Assembly: GCA_037178675.1 (NCBI GenBank)
Contig: JAYMGJ010000364.1
Span: 1-63,542, forward strand
Length of the DNA stretch: 63,542 bases
Reading direction: 5' to 3'
From: Scleroderma bovista
Lineage: Eukaryota; Basidiomycota; Agaricomycetes; Boletales; Sclerodermataceae
In this document: positions 33,702 through 44,200 of the stretch, piece after piece
Position numbering within the stretch: position 1 is the stretch's first letter
Layout: each line of letters starts with the position of its first letter
The notes under the pieces: generated by a model
Told to the model about the DNA's origin: nothing
Database searches by the model: none
The model's input: the letters and a program-made list of their open reading frames with translations, nothing else
Program-made: the position numbers and the translations under genes

Positions 33702-35153
33702 ATGACCATGACTACGCGCTCTCGCGCTCGTACTGCTGCCGCACTCGCTGAAGAAGCAGGTGCAGTAAATGATCTCCACCTTTCTGCTGCCCAGCAAGCC
33801 CTGTCTAACCGCAGGCAACCTCCGGCTTCCGTTAGCCAATTCCGGAGCTTCACAGCTCGAAACCCCACAGCGCCTCTGACTCCGCGTCGAGACGCTGCGT
33901 CTCAGAGCCTTCGTGGTTCTGCAGACCCAGGTCGCCATGAGTCCGCCTCTGGTGATCGTTTCCCCTACCGTCGCGACCCCACTCCGGAACGTCGCGAATC
34001 CGGTCGTTTCCAATGGTTCGGCCCTGAGGATGGTCCCGGAGATGATCCGGACGACCCCGGAGACGATAACAACAACAACAACAACAACAACAACGATGAT
34101 GAATTTCTCGACGCCGCGGAGGAGCTAGACCCTGGTCTGGCTGTCTTCCACAATCTCGCTGTCGCTGTCAACCGCCTCTCCCGCTCCTCTCGTCGTACCA
34201 GCGACTCCTCTTCCTCCCGCGCCAAGGTCCGTGAGCCGGACACCTTCGATGGCACGGACCCCAAGAAACTCCGGACCTTCTTGGTCCAGTGCGAACTATG
34301 TTTCCAGGATCGCGCCAAAGCTTTCCGCCAAGATAGGGCAAGGGTGACGTTCGCCCAGTCCTATCTAAAAGGTATGACACTGGAATGGTTCGAACCGGAC
34401 CTCCTCAACTCCGGCAATCCGGCTGACCGTCCGCGCTGGATGGACAGCTGGGTCCACTTTGTCGCAGAACTCCAAAGTACCTTTGGACCTCACGACCCAG
34501 TTGCTGATGCTGAGCACCAGCTCGAGCATCTCCGGATGAAAGACTCGTACCGTGTTACACGGTACATCGTAGATTTCAACCGTCTTGCTTCGCAGGTCCA
34601 AGACTATGGAGATGGCGCACTCCGTCGCCTATTTTATTCCGGTTTACCGGACCGTCTCAAGGATGAGATTGCACGAGTCGGGAAACCCCTGACTCTAAAC
34701 GGGTTGAGAGCCCTTTGTCAAGAGATCGACGCGCGCTATTGGGAGCGCAAAGACGAGATCTCCCGTACGACGAAGAGCCAGCCTACCTCGTCCACTCCCA
34801 AGCCCTCCAACTCCGGAGGCAACACCCCCAAGTCCGGTCAAGCCAAGACCGGCAACTCCCCCAGCTCCGCCAACACCTCTGGCTCGTCAAAACCGACCAG
34901 CAACCAGTCCTCGTCCGGTTCCAAACCGGACTTAACCAACAAGCTTGGTAAGGACGGGAAGCTGACTGCTGACGAGCGCAAACGGCGGCTCGAAAACAAC
35001 CTCTGCATGTTCTGTGGAGGTACCGGACACTTCGCGGACAACTGTCCAAAGAAGTCCAAAAAGGCCAAGGCTCGCGCTGCGGCCGTCGCTGCTGAGTCCG
35101 GTAAAACGGACTCTACTAACTCGGGTGCCAACTCCGAGTCAAAAAAAGAGTAA
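33702..35153 (+). CDS. gag: Gag of Ty3/Gypsy chromovirus
   Basis: Structural protein of the retrotransposon particle, 483 codons from MTMTTRSRARTAAALAEEAG. I preferred this start over an in-frame ATG inside the LTR (33594) because the transcript leader runs through there. A poly-Asn run (about 34068-34092) is followed by a retrotransposon Gag domain (KLRTFLVQCELCFQ to DRLKDEIARVG, about 34265-34680). A Ser/Thr/Pro linker and one CCHC zinc knuckle, CMFCGGTGHFADNC (about 35007-35048), complete it. The stop TAA (35151-35153) sits directly after the run AAAAAAA and GAG, where a -1 shift would enter pol. The frame is intact. Confidence 0.93.
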   Translation: MTMTTRSRARTAAALAEEAGAVNDLHLSAAQQALSNRRQPPASVSQFRSFTARNPTAPLTPRRDAASQSLRGSADPGRHESASGDRFPYRRDPTPERRESGRFQWFGPEDGPGDDPDDPGDDNNNNNNNNNDDEFLDAAEELDPGLAVFHNLAVAVNRLSRSSRRTSDSSSSRAKVREPDTFDGTDPKKLRTFLVQCELCFQDRAKAFRQDRARVTFAQSYLKGMTLEWFEPDLLNSGNPADRPRWMDSWVHFVAELQSTFGPHDPVADAEHQLEHLRMKDSYRVTRYIVDFNRLASQVQDYGDGALRRLFYSGLPDRLKDEIARVGKPLTLNGLRALCQEIDARYWERKDEISRTTKSQPTSSTPKPSNSGGNTPKSGQAKTGNSPSSANTSGSSKPTSNQSSSGSKPDLTNKLGKDGKLTADERKRRLENNLCMFCGGTGHFADNCPKKSKKAKARAAAVAAESGKTDSTNSGANSESKKE

Positions 35154-35188
35154 GCAGCTCCCGGCCCTCCGCACAACCGGCGAGCTGC
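35141..35188 (+). promoter_or_regulatory. Programmed -1 ribosomal frameshift signal
   Basis: The heptamer A AAA AAA (35141-35147) lies in the correct phase for -1 slippage. A 6-nt spacer containing the gag stop follows. Then comes a stem: GCAGCTC CCGG (35154-35164) pairs with CCGG C GAGCTGC (35177-35188), with a 12-nt loop and one bulged C. After slippage the pol frame is open from 35147 to 38866. Confidence 0.8.
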
Positions 35189-35257
35189 GTTGACTCCGGA
35201 AGTGCACCCAAGGAGGCCCGCCTCAACGCGTCCGCTCTTTTCGACCCAAACTCTCTT

Positions 35258-38200
35258 ATGCCTTATGTTTCTCTTTTATCTCATGATATACCTAAAATCC
35301 GCGCACTTGTGGACTCCGGGTCCACGCATTGCTTTGTAGATTTACAATTCGCGCACAAAAACAACCTTACCTCCTATTCCGTCTCTCCCGTCCAACTCCG
35401 GTTATTCGACGGTACATCAAACTATGTAATTACTCAAGCTATCGATTTATCAGTGCAGTTCCCCGCATCCGGTGATGTCACCCCCATGACTTTTTATCTC
35501 GCTCCGTTGGATTCTGAATGCTCGATTGTCCTTGGACATAACTGGCTCACCCGCTATAATCCGTTGATTGACTGGGTATTGAGTAGTTTAACATTCCGGA
35601 CTCTTGCAGGAAGTTTGCCAGCGCCCCCGTCGACTCCCTCTCCGGTTCTGCCCGGAAACTCTGACTCCGGCCTCTCCGGCCAGTCTACCCCAGGCCTCGT
35701 GCCATCTGTCGACACTCCGGTTTGCAACCCTCCGCTTATCTCTCTAATCAACGCAGCAGCATTCGTGCGTGCGTGCAGTTTGGAAGGATCCACGAAGTAC
35801 CAACTCCAGCTGCGTCCTGTGGACTCAGCAAAGGCCCGGTCTTCTTCTATATCAACTCCGCCGGACTTGGACATCGTCCCTCCGGAATACCGCGATTATG
35901 CGGATGTGTTCAGTAAGGCGAAAGCCTCTGAACTTCCCCCGCATCGCGATTACGATTTGAAGATCGAACTCGAAGAAGGTACTTCACCACCCCTGGGAAC
36001 CCTTTACTCACTGTCTCCGGTCGAGCTCTCCGCTCTCCGGACGTTCATCGATGAGAATCTCACTACAGGTTTCATTCGCCCTACCGCTTCCTCTCACGCT
36101 GCTCCGGTCCTTTTCGTTAAAAAGAAGGACGGCTCCTTACGACTATGCGTTGACTTTAGAGGCCTTAACAAAATCACCAAGAAGGATCGCTACCCACTCC
36201 CCCTTATCTCTGATCTATTGGACTCACCCAGCCGTGCTAAAATCTATTCCAAGATTGACCTCCGGCACGCGTACCATCTAGTCCGGATTGCTCCGGGCGA
36301 TGAATGGAAGACCGCCTTCCGTACGCGCTATGGGTCCTACGAGTGGTTAGTAATGCCCTTTGGCCTCACTAACGCCCCTGCAGCATTCCAGCGCTTTGTC
36401 AACACCGTCTTTGCTGACATGCTGGATGTCTGTGTCGTCGTGTACCTCGACGACATCCTCATCTACTCCGAGGATATGGAGTCTCACCAGCAGCATGTCC
36501 GGGAGGTACTCCGCCGACTCCGGTTGCATGGCCTCTTCGCCAAACCGGAGAAATGCGAGTTCCACTCGGACTCAGTGGAATACCTTGGCTACCGTCTATC
36601 CCCTGAAGGTCTGACTATGTCTCCGGACAAAATACAAACCATCTCTGATTGGCCTGAACCTCGTAAGGTAAAGGACATTCAGTCCTTCTTGGGATTTGCC
36701 AACTTCTACCGCCGGTTCATTTTCAACTACTCCGACATTGTGGTCCCTCTCACCCGGCTCACCCGGAAAGATGCTCCTTGGGTCTTCTCCGAGGACTGTC
36801 GACGCGCTTTCAATGCTCTCAAGCACGCCTTCACTACCGCGCCCATACTCACTCACTTTATTCCGGACACCCCTATCATCGTGGAAACGGACGCCTCCGA
36901 CTACGCAGTCGCTGGTATCCTGTCTATCACTTGCTCCGACGGAGAGATTCGTCCGGTAGCATTCTACTCCCGGACCTTGACTGCTCCGGAGCTGAACTAC
37001 GACACCCACGATAAGGAACTCCTTGCCATCTTCGAGGCATTCCGGAACTGGCGCCATTACCTTGAAGGCTCCGCCTCCCCTATTGACGTCGTCACCGACC
37101 ACAAGAACCTAGAGTATTTCTCTACCTCCAAAGTCCTCTCCCGCCGGCAAGCCCGGTGGTCTGAATTTCTCTCCCAGTTTAACCTCGTCATTCGTTTCCG
37201 CCCCGGAAAACTCGGTGCCAAGCCGGACGCTCTCACTAGACGATGGGACGTCTACCCCAAAGAGGGGGATAGTGGCTACGCCCGTGTTAATCCACAAAAT
37301 CTCAGGCCGGTGTTCACCCAAGAACAACTGACTAACTCCCTTCGCGCAACCATTCTAGAGTTTCCGGTCCTCCGTCGAGCAGTTGCCATCATGGACGTGG
37401 AAACACTCCACAACGACATCTTATCTGCTCTCCCCTCAGATCCCATTGCCCAGATCCACCTCTCTGACCCTCCGGACTCTCGCTGGTCCGCAGATGAGGC
37501 AGGATTCCTCCGCCTAGATGGTCGCATCTATGTACCGGACCTGGACGGTCTCCGTCTCCGGGTACTCCGGTATCACCATGATCACCCACTCTCTGGCCAC
37601 TTTGGGCAAAACCGGACTCTGGAACTAATCCGGCGTAAGTATACCTGGCCTGGCCTCAGGACCTTCGTCAAAGACTACGTCCGGTCATGCACCTCCTGCG
37701 CTCGAGCTAAGACACCGCGCCACCGACCCTATGGGTTACTAAAACAGCTCCCTGTCCCGGAAAGACCTTGGAACTCCATATCCATGGACTTTATAGAGCA
37801 GCTCCCTGCCTCTACCGGATTCACAGCTATCTTGGTCATAGTAGATAGGCTCTCTAAACAGGCCACCTTCATTCCTACTCACGACACCATCACTAGCCCG
37901 GAGCTCGCGAAGCTCTTCCTACTCCATGTATTCTCCAAGCACGGTGTTCCCGCCCACGTCACTTCAGATCGCGGTACCGAGTTCGTCTCCCACTTCTTCC
38001 GGTCACTCGGAAAAGCCCTCGACATGCGCCTCCACTTCACCTCCGGTTACCACCCGGAGGGCGATGGCCAGACAGAGCGATCCAACCAGACACTCGAACA
38101 GTACCTCCGCGTCTACTGCAACTACCAGCAGGACAACTGGGCGGACCTACTCCCTTTGGCGGAGTTTGCTTATAATAACGCACCTAGTGCTACCACCGGA

Positions 38201-38866
38201 GTTTCACCCTTCTTTGCCAACAAAGGTTACCACCCTAACATCTCCGTTTACCCAGAACGAGATATGACCTCCGCACGGGCTCGTGATTACGCAGTCGACC
38301 TCGAGTCGCTGCACCAATACCTTCGAGAAGAAATGGCCAACGCGCAACTTCGCTACCAAGGTCCGGCTGATGCCAAACGTACTCCGGCACCGGACTTCAA
38401 GGTTGGCGACCAAGTATATGTGAAAGCCAAATACTTCCGGTCTACTCGACCATCCAAAAAGCTATCAGAGAAGAACCTGGGGCCCTACACTATCATCGCG
38501 CAAGTAGGCTCCCTCTCTTTTATGCTCCGTCTTCCAGATTCCATGTGCGCAGTTCACCCCGTCTTCCATGTCTCCCAACTCGAACCGGCCATACCCAACA
38601 CCGTACCGGACCGGATACAACCTCCTCCGCCACCGGTGGAAGTTGATGGTGAACCGGAGTTCGAGATCTCTGAGATCCTCGACTCCAAGGTTGACCGTCG
38701 ACGCAGAATGTGCAAGTTGCTTTACTTGGTACGTTGGTCCGGTTACGAAGGAACTGACGAAGAAACGTCTTGGCTACTCGCCACTGAACTAGGCAACGCT
38801 ACGGAACTGTTAGAAGATTATCATGTCCGGTACCCGGACAAACCCGGACCACTCGCGTCTATGTAA
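35258..38866 (+). CDS. pol: Pol of Ty3/Gypsy chromovirus (PR-RT-RH-IN-chromodomain)
   Basis: 1202 codons from the first ATG; the frame is open upstream to 35147, so it is probably made as Gag-Pol by -1 frameshifting. Domains in order: aspartic protease (LVDSGSTHCFVD); reverse transcriptase with YLDDILIYS; RNase H (VETDASDYAVAG); integrase zinc domain (HHDHPLSGHFG..., CTSCARAK); integrase catalytic core (SMDFIEQLP, TSDRGTEF, GDGQTERSN); and a chromodomain near the C terminus (LLYLVRWSGYEGTDEETSW). All catalytic residues I can check are present, so the enzyme set looks functional. Chromodomains target chromovirus integration to marked chromatin. Confidence 0.96.
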   Translation: MPYVSLLSHDIPKIRALVDSGSTHCFVDLQFAHKNNLTSYSVSPVQLRLFDGTSNYVITQAIDLSVQFPASGDVTPMTFYLAPLDSECSIVLGHNWLTRYNPLIDWVLSSLTFRTLAGSLPAPPSTPSPVLPGNSDSGLSGQSTPGLVPSVDTPVCNPPLISLINAAAFVRACSLEGSTKYQLQLRPVDSAKARSSSISTPPDLDIVPPEYRDYADVFSKAKASELPPHRDYDLKIELEEGTSPPLGTLYSLSPVELSALRTFIDENLTTGFIRPTASSHAAPVLFVKKKDGSLRLCVDFRGLNKITKKDRYPLPLISDLLDSPSRAKIYSKIDLRHAYHLVRIAPGDEWKTAFRTRYGSYEWLVMPFGLTNAPAAFQRFVNTVFADMLDVCVVVYLDDILIYSEDMESHQQHVREVLRRLRLHGLFAKPEKCEFHSDSVEYLGYRLSPEGLTMSPDKIQTISDWPEPRKVKDIQSFLGFANFYRRFIFNYSDIVVPLTRLTRKDAPWVFSEDCRRAFNALKHAFTTAPILTHFIPDTPIIVETDASDYAVAGILSITCSDGEIRPVAFYSRTLTAPELNYDTHDKELLAIFEAFRNWRHYLEGSASPIDVVTDHKNLEYFSTSKVLSRRQARWSEFLSQFNLVIRFRPGKLGAKPDALTRRWDVYPKEGDSGYARVNPQNLRPVFTQEQLTNSLRATILEFPVLRRAVAIMDVETLHNDILSALPSDPIAQIHLSDPPDSRWSADEAGFLRLDGRIYVPDLDGLRLRVLRYHHDHPLSGHFGQNRTLELIRRKYTWPGLRTFVKDYVRSCTSCARAKTPRHRPYGLLKQLPVPERPWNSISMDFIEQLPASTGFTAILVIVDRLSKQATFIPTHDTITSPELAKLFLLHVFSKHGVPAHVTSDRGTEFVSHFFRSLGKALDMRLHFTSGYHPEGDGQTERSNQTLEQYLRVYCNYQQDNWADLLPLAEFAYNNAPSATTGVSPFFANKGYHPNISVYPERDMTSARARDYAVDLESLHQYLREEMANAQLRYQGPADAKRTPAPDFKVGDQVYVKAKYFRSTRPSKKLSEKNLGPYTIIAQVGSLSFMLRLPDSMCAVHPVFHVSQLEPAIPNTVPDRIQPPPPPVEVDGEPEFEISEILDSKVDRRRRMCKLLYLVRWSGYEGTDEETSWLLATELGNATELLEDYHVRYPDKPGPLASM

Positions 38867-39034
38867 TAATACTCTCGCTCTCTGTTTCTCTTATCCGTTT
38901 CTTTTATCTGTTTCCCCTATCTGTTTCACTCTGTCTCTGTAATATCACTCACTCTCAAATCCAGCCACTTTTCTTTATAAACAAAAAAGTCAAACTAATT
39001 ACACTTTCTATTTACAAAGTCCGGACCGGACCAC

Positions 39035-40105
39035 TTACTCCGGCACAGCGCCGCCAGGGTTCTCCTGCTCCTCTTGGAGCCCCTGGACTTCCTTTTCGAC
39101 CTCCTCCGGGTCGACCTCCGCTTCGCTGTCCTCCGACTCCTCGTCTTCGTCCCAGGGCGCCGTAAAAAATCGGCACTCCTCGAGGAAGGTCTCGAGGCCG
39201 GCCGTCAGCCGCTCATTTCCCCTCGCCACCGAGCGAGTGGCATCCGCGACCCGGCGCATCTGCCCGGTCATCTCCTCGACGGCCCCGGTCAGCCTGTCCA
39301 GCCGCTCCAGGAACGGTCCAGGGTCAAACCCGGACCGTTGCCCAGACGGCCCCGGCACCTCGACGATGTCGTCGTCGATGACGACCTTGGCGACCGTCTT
39401 CTTCTTCTTCCGCTTCTCCCCTCCTCGCGGCGACGTTGCGACCTCCTTCGCCTTGCCCTTCCCTTTGTCCTCTACCGGACCCGGACCTCCCACCTCCGGC
39501 CACTCGCACCGCTCCTTGAGCCCGGCGCACTTCATGCACGCGCGCTGCTTGGGCCTTTTCCGGGTCTCGTTCGCACTTGGCCTTGTGCTTGGCACAACGA
39601 ACGCACCTGCCAGGAAATTAATGAAAAATCGTAGAAGAAGATAAAAAACTGCTTACCGGGCTTCCTCACTCCGGTCACCACTCGGACCTGCCTCCGGCTC
39701 CTCCCTCATCCTCTTCTTCGACGCCTCCTGCGCCATCGCTCTCTGCCTCGCTGCGACCTCTGCAGCCCTTCGCTGCACCTCCGCCCTGTCCTTCTCCGCT
39801 TGCTCACGCGCCTGGCGCTCCGCCTCCTCTCTCGCCTTCTGCTCCGCCTCCGCCTTAGCGCGCTCCGCCTCCTCGCGAGCCCTTGCCTCCGCCTCTTCGC
39901 GCGCTCGCCTCTCCGCCTCTTCCTTACGCTGCTTCTCCTCCCTCTTCACTTGCTTGCGACGACGACGTTCCTTCGCCTTAGCGTCGAGGACGTCGGACTC
40001 GTCCTCGCTACCGGACTGAAGCTCCGGTGTTGGGGCCTTCGTCCAATCCCTGGACTCGGTGGCAGCAGAGGCGATGGGGCTGGTGGACTTAGCAGTGTTC
40101 GACAT
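39035..40105 (-). CDS. Antisense accessory gene: coiled coil plus Zn2Cys6-like Cys clusters
   Basis: It lies inside the Gypsy element, opposite to gag and pol. The chosen ATG (40103-40105) starts MSNTAKSTSPIASAATESRD. Exon 1 encodes a long Glu/Arg/Ala/Lys coiled coil (repeated EEAERRAREEAE-like heptads) and ends at 39657. A 50-bp intron (39607-39656, GTAAGC...GGCAG) follows. Exon 2 opens with CVRCAKHKAKC (CX2CX6C). A second CX2CX6C, CMKCAGLKERC, follows 34 nt later but one base out of frame. It continues with lysine-rich, DDDIVEVPGP, coiled-coil and acidic parts to 39035. One indel therefore separates the clusters. The combined spacing fits a fungal Zn2Cys6 DNA-binding cluster. The function is unknown. 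Confidence 0.6.
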
Positions 40106-40155
40106 GTTTTGATCGATGGCAGGAAACTGGGGGTAAGAGGCCAAACCGGTCTGAT

Positions 40156-40162
40156 CTTTATA
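40156..40162 (-). promoter_or_regulatory. TATA box of the antisense gene
   Basis: On the minus strand the sequence reads CCTATAAAGATC about 50 bp upstream of the antisense ATG at 40105. It lies between the 3' LTR and that gene. Confidence 0.5.
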
Positions 40163-40257
40163 GGTCCAAATTTCGTACCCAGACAATCACTCCGGACTCC
40201 GCATTGTTCTAGGCGACCACACGACAGCCTCATTGGGGCCTCATGGGTTCGGCCCCT

Positions 40258-40270
40258 AAAAGGGGGATAC
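40258..40270 (+). other. Polypurine tract
   Basis: AAAAGGGGGATAC directly precedes the 3' LTR, the usual primer site for plus-strand cDNA synthesis. Confidence 0.85.
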
Positions 40271-40903
40271 TGTTACGACCATGCCCAACTCCGGGTCTTA
40301 TCCGGTCACTCCGGTCGCATCGCAGCTCTACAGCTCAACTCCGGTCGCTCAACAGTTACTCCGGTCGCGCTCGCGCAGATAACCTTCCGTTAAGTACGAC
40401 CCTTGGTCTATGCTCTATTCGTTCGTTACCACACCTCGCCGTTTACCCTGTCTTGACGTGAGTTCTCCGTGTACTCGATATATCTCCTACCTTGTATCAT
40501 TTTCACCGGACCTGATTTATTTTACCCGGACCTGACTTTATTTTCATCGGACCTGACCTAGTACTTTCTCCGGTTATCCCTTGTCCGCCTTTTAGGCTGT
40601 TTACTTGTCACCGTAAATACTCGTCCCTAGTTCTTACTTAGTATAAGTACTCTGTAGATTATCCTGTACACCTCAGTCTGAAATCATCTAAGTCACTACT
40701 CCTGATCCTCTGTCCGTCTCCGTCTCTATCTCCGTCTGACCGGAACCTACGCAAGGGATCAACGCTCGCCGTCCTTGTCGTTGAATCCAAACGGTCGCAA
40801 CTCCGGCCCGGGCTAACCTCTGCCCAAACCTCTGACCTCCCCTCTCGTCCGCTTTCGTCCGGACTTGACCGGACCCCCTACCGGAGTAGACCCGGACTTG
40901 ACA
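40271..40903 (+). mobile_element. 3' LTR of plus-strand Ty3/Gypsy chromovirus
   Basis: The repeat runs from TGTTACGACC to CCCGGACTTGACA. The following 5 bp are TCTCC, which does not match ACAAA before the 5' LTR. Confidence 0.95.
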
Positions 40904-41290
40904 TCTCCATAGGATGGCAAGCATGTTTATCACTCATCATGAGGAGGAAGGTGGATGCTGTTGTGCTCAATGTTGGCCTGGTATTTATACACAAGATTCC
41001 CTTCGAGTGTTTTTTTTCATGGTTTCTAATGCTCCATTTTCATTCCATGTGGCTTTGTGTGTAGTACATACCTGTATATTAAAAGGTACATTCTACTATT
41101 GTCAAGTGTGGCAGGCACTGTGTCAGCCACGTGGGTGGCCATGGAGAGCCATATGGGTTGCTTGCAGGTTGCTTGTGGGTCAGCAGGTTCTGACATTGCA
41201 ACCCCCACCCATACCCACGGACACCCTTACCCACAACCCATTGCGGGTAGCCAAACCCTTGTCGAACACTAATTAGCCTCATTCATAAAG
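40904..41290. other. Unassigned stretch with GGGT/ACCC repeat
   Basis: No gene is seen. The part 41145-41260 is rich in ACCC and GGGT and shares ACCCGCAATGGGT (reverse orientation) with 6290. It separates the Gypsy 3' LTR from the Copia remnant and is not the missing front of the minus-strand Gypsy element. Confidence 0.5.
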
Positions 41291-41294
41291 CTGA

Positions 41295-44200
41295 ACGCCT
41301 ATGGTTTGGGCCAGACCAGAAGATGATCGCAACATCATTTTCGGGATTAGATCTATCCCGATAATTAGATCTAACTACATCGCCTCCATGAGCAAAGTCA
41401 ATTACAACATTATGCACCGGAGATTCGGGCACCCCTCGAAGGAAGTACTCCGACGCGCACAAAAGCATACGCAGCGCTTCTGTTACGACCATGTCCAACT
41501 CCGGACCATATCCGGTTACTCCGGTCACATTGCAGTCCTACAGCTCAACTCCAGTCGTTCTCAGTTACTCCAGTCAACGGTCACGCAGATAACCTTCCAC
41601 TAACTACGACCCTTGGTCTAGCCCACATACAGTCTTTACCACACTTGCCCATCTACCCTGCCTTGACATGAGTTCTCCATGAACTCATTATATCTCATAC
41701 CTTGTAGTATTTTCACTGGACCTGGTTTATTTTCATTGGACCTGACTTTATTTTCGTCAGACCTGATCTATCCCTTACTCCGGTCGTCCTTTGTCCGCCA
41801 TTAGGCTGTTTACTTGTCACCGTATATACTCGTCCCTAGTTTGCACTTAGTATAAGTACTCTGTAGATTATCCTGTACTCCTCAGTCTGAAATCAACTAT
41901 AGTCACTACTCCTGTCCCTGTCCCTGTCTCCGTCTCTGTCATCGTCACCTTGACCGGAACCTATGCAAGGGATCAACGCACGTCGTCCTTGTTGTTGAAT
42001 CCAAGCAGTCACCAACTCCAGCCAGACTATCCCTTGTCCAGCCCTCTGCCCTCCTCCTTCGTCCGCCTTCATCCGGACTTGACCGGACCCCCTACCGGAG
42101 TAGACCCAGACTTGACAGCTTCCCAGAGATTCACTTTCCTACTGAGGACTGTGTTTGCCCTGGATGTGCCCTTGGCAAGATGCCCAATCGAGCCTTCCCA
42201 GAGAATGAAAGACGTGCTTCCAAGCCCTTTGAGCTGGTGCACTCTGACCTGAAATCCTTCCTGGTTATGTCGTACCAGAAGTTTAAATATGTTATCACCT
42301 TCTACGATGACTATACCTCTCACACCTGGACTATGCCTCTTTGCTCCAAAGCTGCAGCGATTACGGCTGCCAAAGATTTCCTCAAAATGGTGTGTGTCCA
42401 ACATGATATGCACGTCGTTGGATGGATGTCCAATGCTGGCAGAGAATATAAATCCAATCTGTTTGATTGAGCACTCCTTGAGAAAGGAATTAAAATATAT
42501 CAAAGTGCTCCAAGAACTCCCATGCAGAATGGCCGCGCCGAGCGTTTAGGGTGCACTCTCATGGACAAAGCTGAGTCTATGCAGCATCAAGCTGCATTCC
42601 TGACTCCTGGTGGGAATTTGCATTCGCTCACGCAACCCACATCTACAACCGTACTCCAGTAGCTCGCCTGCGATGGCGCACCCCCCATGAAATGCTTAAG
42701 GGGAAGATGCCTAACATCGATCACCTACATGTATTTAGCTGTGGAGCCTTTGTCTACCTCCCAGCCTCAGCTCGAGCAAATAAGATGGCTCCCAAGTCAG
42801 AGCTTATGACTTATATTGGTGTTGCCCCTGGCAATGAGCACAATTTCTTGTTTATGCACTCCACCAATGCAGTGTTTACCGCTGCTCACGCTGTCTTTGA
42901 CGAGCATCACTTCCCTCGCTGCCCCAAAAACAGGCGCAAACCTCTTGAGAACCCTTTCGGAAGGGCAAATCCGAAACCAGCCACTGATCGACCAGGAAAT
43001 TCCCCTGATGATACTGACAGTGATGATGATGTGGAACATGACCATGGCTACCCACATCCCCAAGCACAGGATGACAATCCAAAGCACGAGGAACCTGAGG
43101 CTCCTGAGGAAGAGCCTAATCAAATAAATCCTCCCTGTACGCCATCTCCAGTGCCTCCACCGGCACCGAGAACGCCTTTACCAGCAAGAAACCTGCCACC
43201 TTTGGCACCACAACACCCGGGCAGAGCTGAACACCGCCAGAATGTGCCGCGACCCCTGCAGTTAATATACCTGCCCACCCCCAACGTGAACATAGAGCGC
43301 CATTGTGCCCCAGTAACGTGTATGGTGAGCGGCGACATCCCGTTGAGCAACTCCAGGATATTGAAAGTGCCTCTCGATGGTGAGAAACAGTGGGTGAGGC
43401 CCCTAGGCCCCCACAACCGGACACACCAGACCATATCCCTGGTGGTTTCCCCAACACCTCTGCAACGCCCAGTGAGGAAGATGTGCAAAAGATGTGCGAG
43501 GAAGGGGGAGCAAACCTAGTCCGATACCTGATGGGCAAAGCCCTCGAAACCCACGAGCCTCAATATGAGAGCGTCCGCAACTGGTCCTACAAGGACATTG
43601 CTCGCTTACCCCAAGCTGAGCAGAAACTCTGGCGACTTGCTTGCCAAGAAGAGCTCGACGTGCTGCGAAAGCGCAAAGTCTTTGAGCCAGTTGACCGTCC
43701 CCAAGACCGGAAGGTCATTAAGAATCAATGGGTCTTCGACGTGAAGTCGGATGGCCGCAAGAAAGCCCACTTAGTAGCAAAGGGCTTCTTCCAGGTCGAG
43801 GGATTAGATTTTGACCAGGTCTTCTCACCAGTTGTGTGCTTTGAAACAGTGCGCCTCATGCTTGCGCTTGCCGCACTTGAAAACTGGTATATCACTGGAC
43901 TCGATGTTTGGAGCACCTACTTGTATGGCAAGCTCGACGAAGAGATCTACATGGAACAACCCGAAGGGTTTGCAGTTCCTGGGCAAGAGTGCAAAGTGCT
44001 CTGCCTTTGGCATGCCCTCTATGGCCTCAAACAGGCCGGCCTAGCTTGGTGGCACACACTCGATGAGTCTCTCAAAGAGCTCGGGTTTGAGCGCCTTAAG
44101 TCTGAAGCAGGCTTCTTCTACAAGAAGAAAGGCACTGACATTGTCATTGGTATTATCTACATTGACGACACTTTATTCTGTGGCCCTAACAAGGCTGTTG

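Noticed and set aside
39074..39644. Plus-strand frames overlapping the antisense gene
   Set aside because: They lack the cysteine clusters, coiled coil and splice sites seen on the minus strand and look like GC-rich shadows.
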